Origin: Lysobacterales bacterium
GTDB taxonomy: Bacteria > Pseudomonadota > Gammaproteobacteria > Xanthomonadales > Xanthomonadaceae
Reading direction: 5' to 3'
Assembly (NCBI GenBank): GCA_015655035.1
Contig: JAATFS010000283.1
Coordinates: 1-6,725, forward strand
DNA: 6,725 nucleotides
The translations under genes were made by a program, and so were the position numbers. Positions 5,848 through 6,725 of the stretch are shown piece after piece. The notes under the pieces are model-generated. The model saw only the letters and a list, made by a program, of their open reading frames with translations. It did not search any database and had not been told where the DNA came from. Each line of letters begins with the position of its first letter. Positions within the stretch are counted from its first letter, which is position 1.

Positions 5848-6725
5848 ATGGACCCGTTACGCTGGAGACTGATCCTCAACGGCAAGGCAGCAGGCAATGA
5901 TGAGGTGCGCACCGCCGTGCAAGGTGTGCGGCGGCGCGGTATCCAGCTCGAGGTGCGGCTCACCTGGGAAACCGGCGATGCGCAGCGCTATGTAGATGAA
6001 GCCGTCGCCGATGGCGTGGATACCGTCATCGCCGGAGGTGGCGACGGCACCCTGAGCGAAGTGGCGAGCGCGCTGGCCCATCGCCCCGAGAGCGCCGATG
6101 CCTTGCCTGCGCTGGGCCTGCTGCCGCTGGGCACTGCCAACGATTTCGCGATGGCCGCCGGCGTGCCGCTGCCACCGCAGCAGGCGTTGTCGCTGCTCGC
6201 TTCCCAGCCCGCGCGGCCGATCGATCTGCTGCGCATCCAGGCCGACCGCGAGCTGCGCTGGTGCATCAATGTCGCCAGTGGCGGCTTCGGCACCCAGGTC
6301 ACCGTGGAAACCGATGAAGGCCTGAAGAGGGCACTGGGCGGCCTGGCCTATCTGATCACCGGGATGTCGCGGTTGGGGCGGATCGATCCGATCCATGCCC
6401 GCTTCCAGGGTCCGGGGTTTGATTGGGAAGGCGAATTCATCGCATTGGGCCTGGGCAACGGTCGCCAGGCCGGTGGCGGGCAGGTGCTATGCCCCGATGC
6501 CTGGGTGGACGACGGGCAACTCGACCTGACCATCGCAAGCGTGCCAGCCGGGGAATTCGGCGCCACCCTGGGCGCGCTGTTCAACAACGGCAAGGAAGCG
6601 GCGCTGGAGCAGATCGCGCAACGCGCCCGCCTGCCGTGGCTGGAGATCGAGTCGGTACAAGCGCTGACCCTGAACCTCGATGGCGAGCCGGAGAGCTCGC
6701 ACCGTTTCCGCATCGATTGCGTACC
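5848..6725 (+). CDS. yegS: Lipid kinase YegS-like, 3' end outside the window
   Basis: A diacylglycerol-kinase-catalytic family protein; 292 codons are present, with no stop before the edge. E. coli YegS (about 299 residues) phosphorylates phosphatidylglycerol in vitro. This protein follows it closely: LILNGKAAGN (8-17), VTWE-like LTWETGDAQRYVDEA (38-52), the nucleotide-binding GGGDGTLSEV (63-72), LLPLGTANDFA (91-101), INVASGGFGT (140-149), GLGNGRQAGGGQVLCP (201-216) and the catalytic-Asp motif NLDGEP (276-281, D278). Only about 15-20 residues should be missing. I chose the ATG at 5848 because it aligns with the family N-terminus and has GGAAG (5837-5841) six nt upstream. In-frame ATGs at 5743, 5770 and 5785 would add up to 35 residues of unfamiliar sequence. 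It lies 275 bp after the lactonase and is probably a separate transcript. Confidence 0.95.
   Translation, partial: MDPLRWRLILNGKAAGNDEVRTAVQGVRRRGIQLEVRLTWETGDAQRYVDEAVADGVDTVIAGGGDGTLSEVASALAHRPESADALPALGLLPLGTANDFAMAAGVPLPPQQALSLLASQPARPIDLLRIQADRELRWCINVASGGFGTQVTVETDEGLKRALGGLAYLITGMSRLGRIDPIHARFQGPGFDWEGEFIALGLGNGRQAGGGQVLCPDAWVDDGQLDLTIASVPAGEFGATLGALFNNGKEAALEQIAQRARLPWLEIESVQALTLNLDGEPESSHRFRIDCV

Noticed and set aside
5857..6396. 179-residue minus-strand open frame over yegS.
   Set aside because: The plus strand here encodes every YegS motif without interruption; the minus frame has no recognisable domain.

Overview
The window is high-GC proteobacterial chromosomal DNA, probably from Xanthomonadaceae (Xanthomonas, Stenotrophomonas, Pseudoxanthomonas or a relative). 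I infer this from the long-form PurC, the small DjlA-like J protein beside rpe, the E. coli-like YegS and the overall base composition. I cannot fix the genus without a search. There are eight protein genes, no RNA gene, no insertion sequence and no CRISPR array. Nothing suggests recent transfer.

Layout. 9-977 (minus) is a ten-helix EamA/DMT-type exporter. It is divergent from 1041-1598 (plus), an XRE-type regulator with a C-terminal cupin domain. Their 63-bp intergenic region holds two face-to-face promoters whose -10 boxes overlap, with three TGYGCA boxes around them. This looks like a self-contained regulator/exporter switch. 1683-2609 (minus) is purC and converges on the regulator across an 84-bp gap with a strong hairpin. 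purC is divergent from a plus-strand cluster: a 110-residue membrane-anchored J protein (2844-3176), rpe (3209-3895), a GNAT acetyltransferase whose GTG start overlaps the rpe stop (3892-4401), and an exported seven-bladed-propeller lactonase (4439-5572). The gaps of 32, -4 and 37 nt suggest cotranscription. A 275-bp gap (5573-5847) with three hairpins follows, then yegS, a lipid kinase gene that runs off the right edge.

How the genes relate. PurC (purine synthesis), Rpe (pentose phosphate pathway) and YegS (phospholipid phosphorylation) are housekeeping enzymes. The J protein is likely a DnaK co-chaperone at the inner membrane. The exporter and its regulator form a separate module with an unknown substrate. 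I found no convincing evidence of a new biological system. The parts most worth a second look are the divergent operator, the J protein without the TerB domain, the cupin with degenerate metal ligands, and the exported lactonase.
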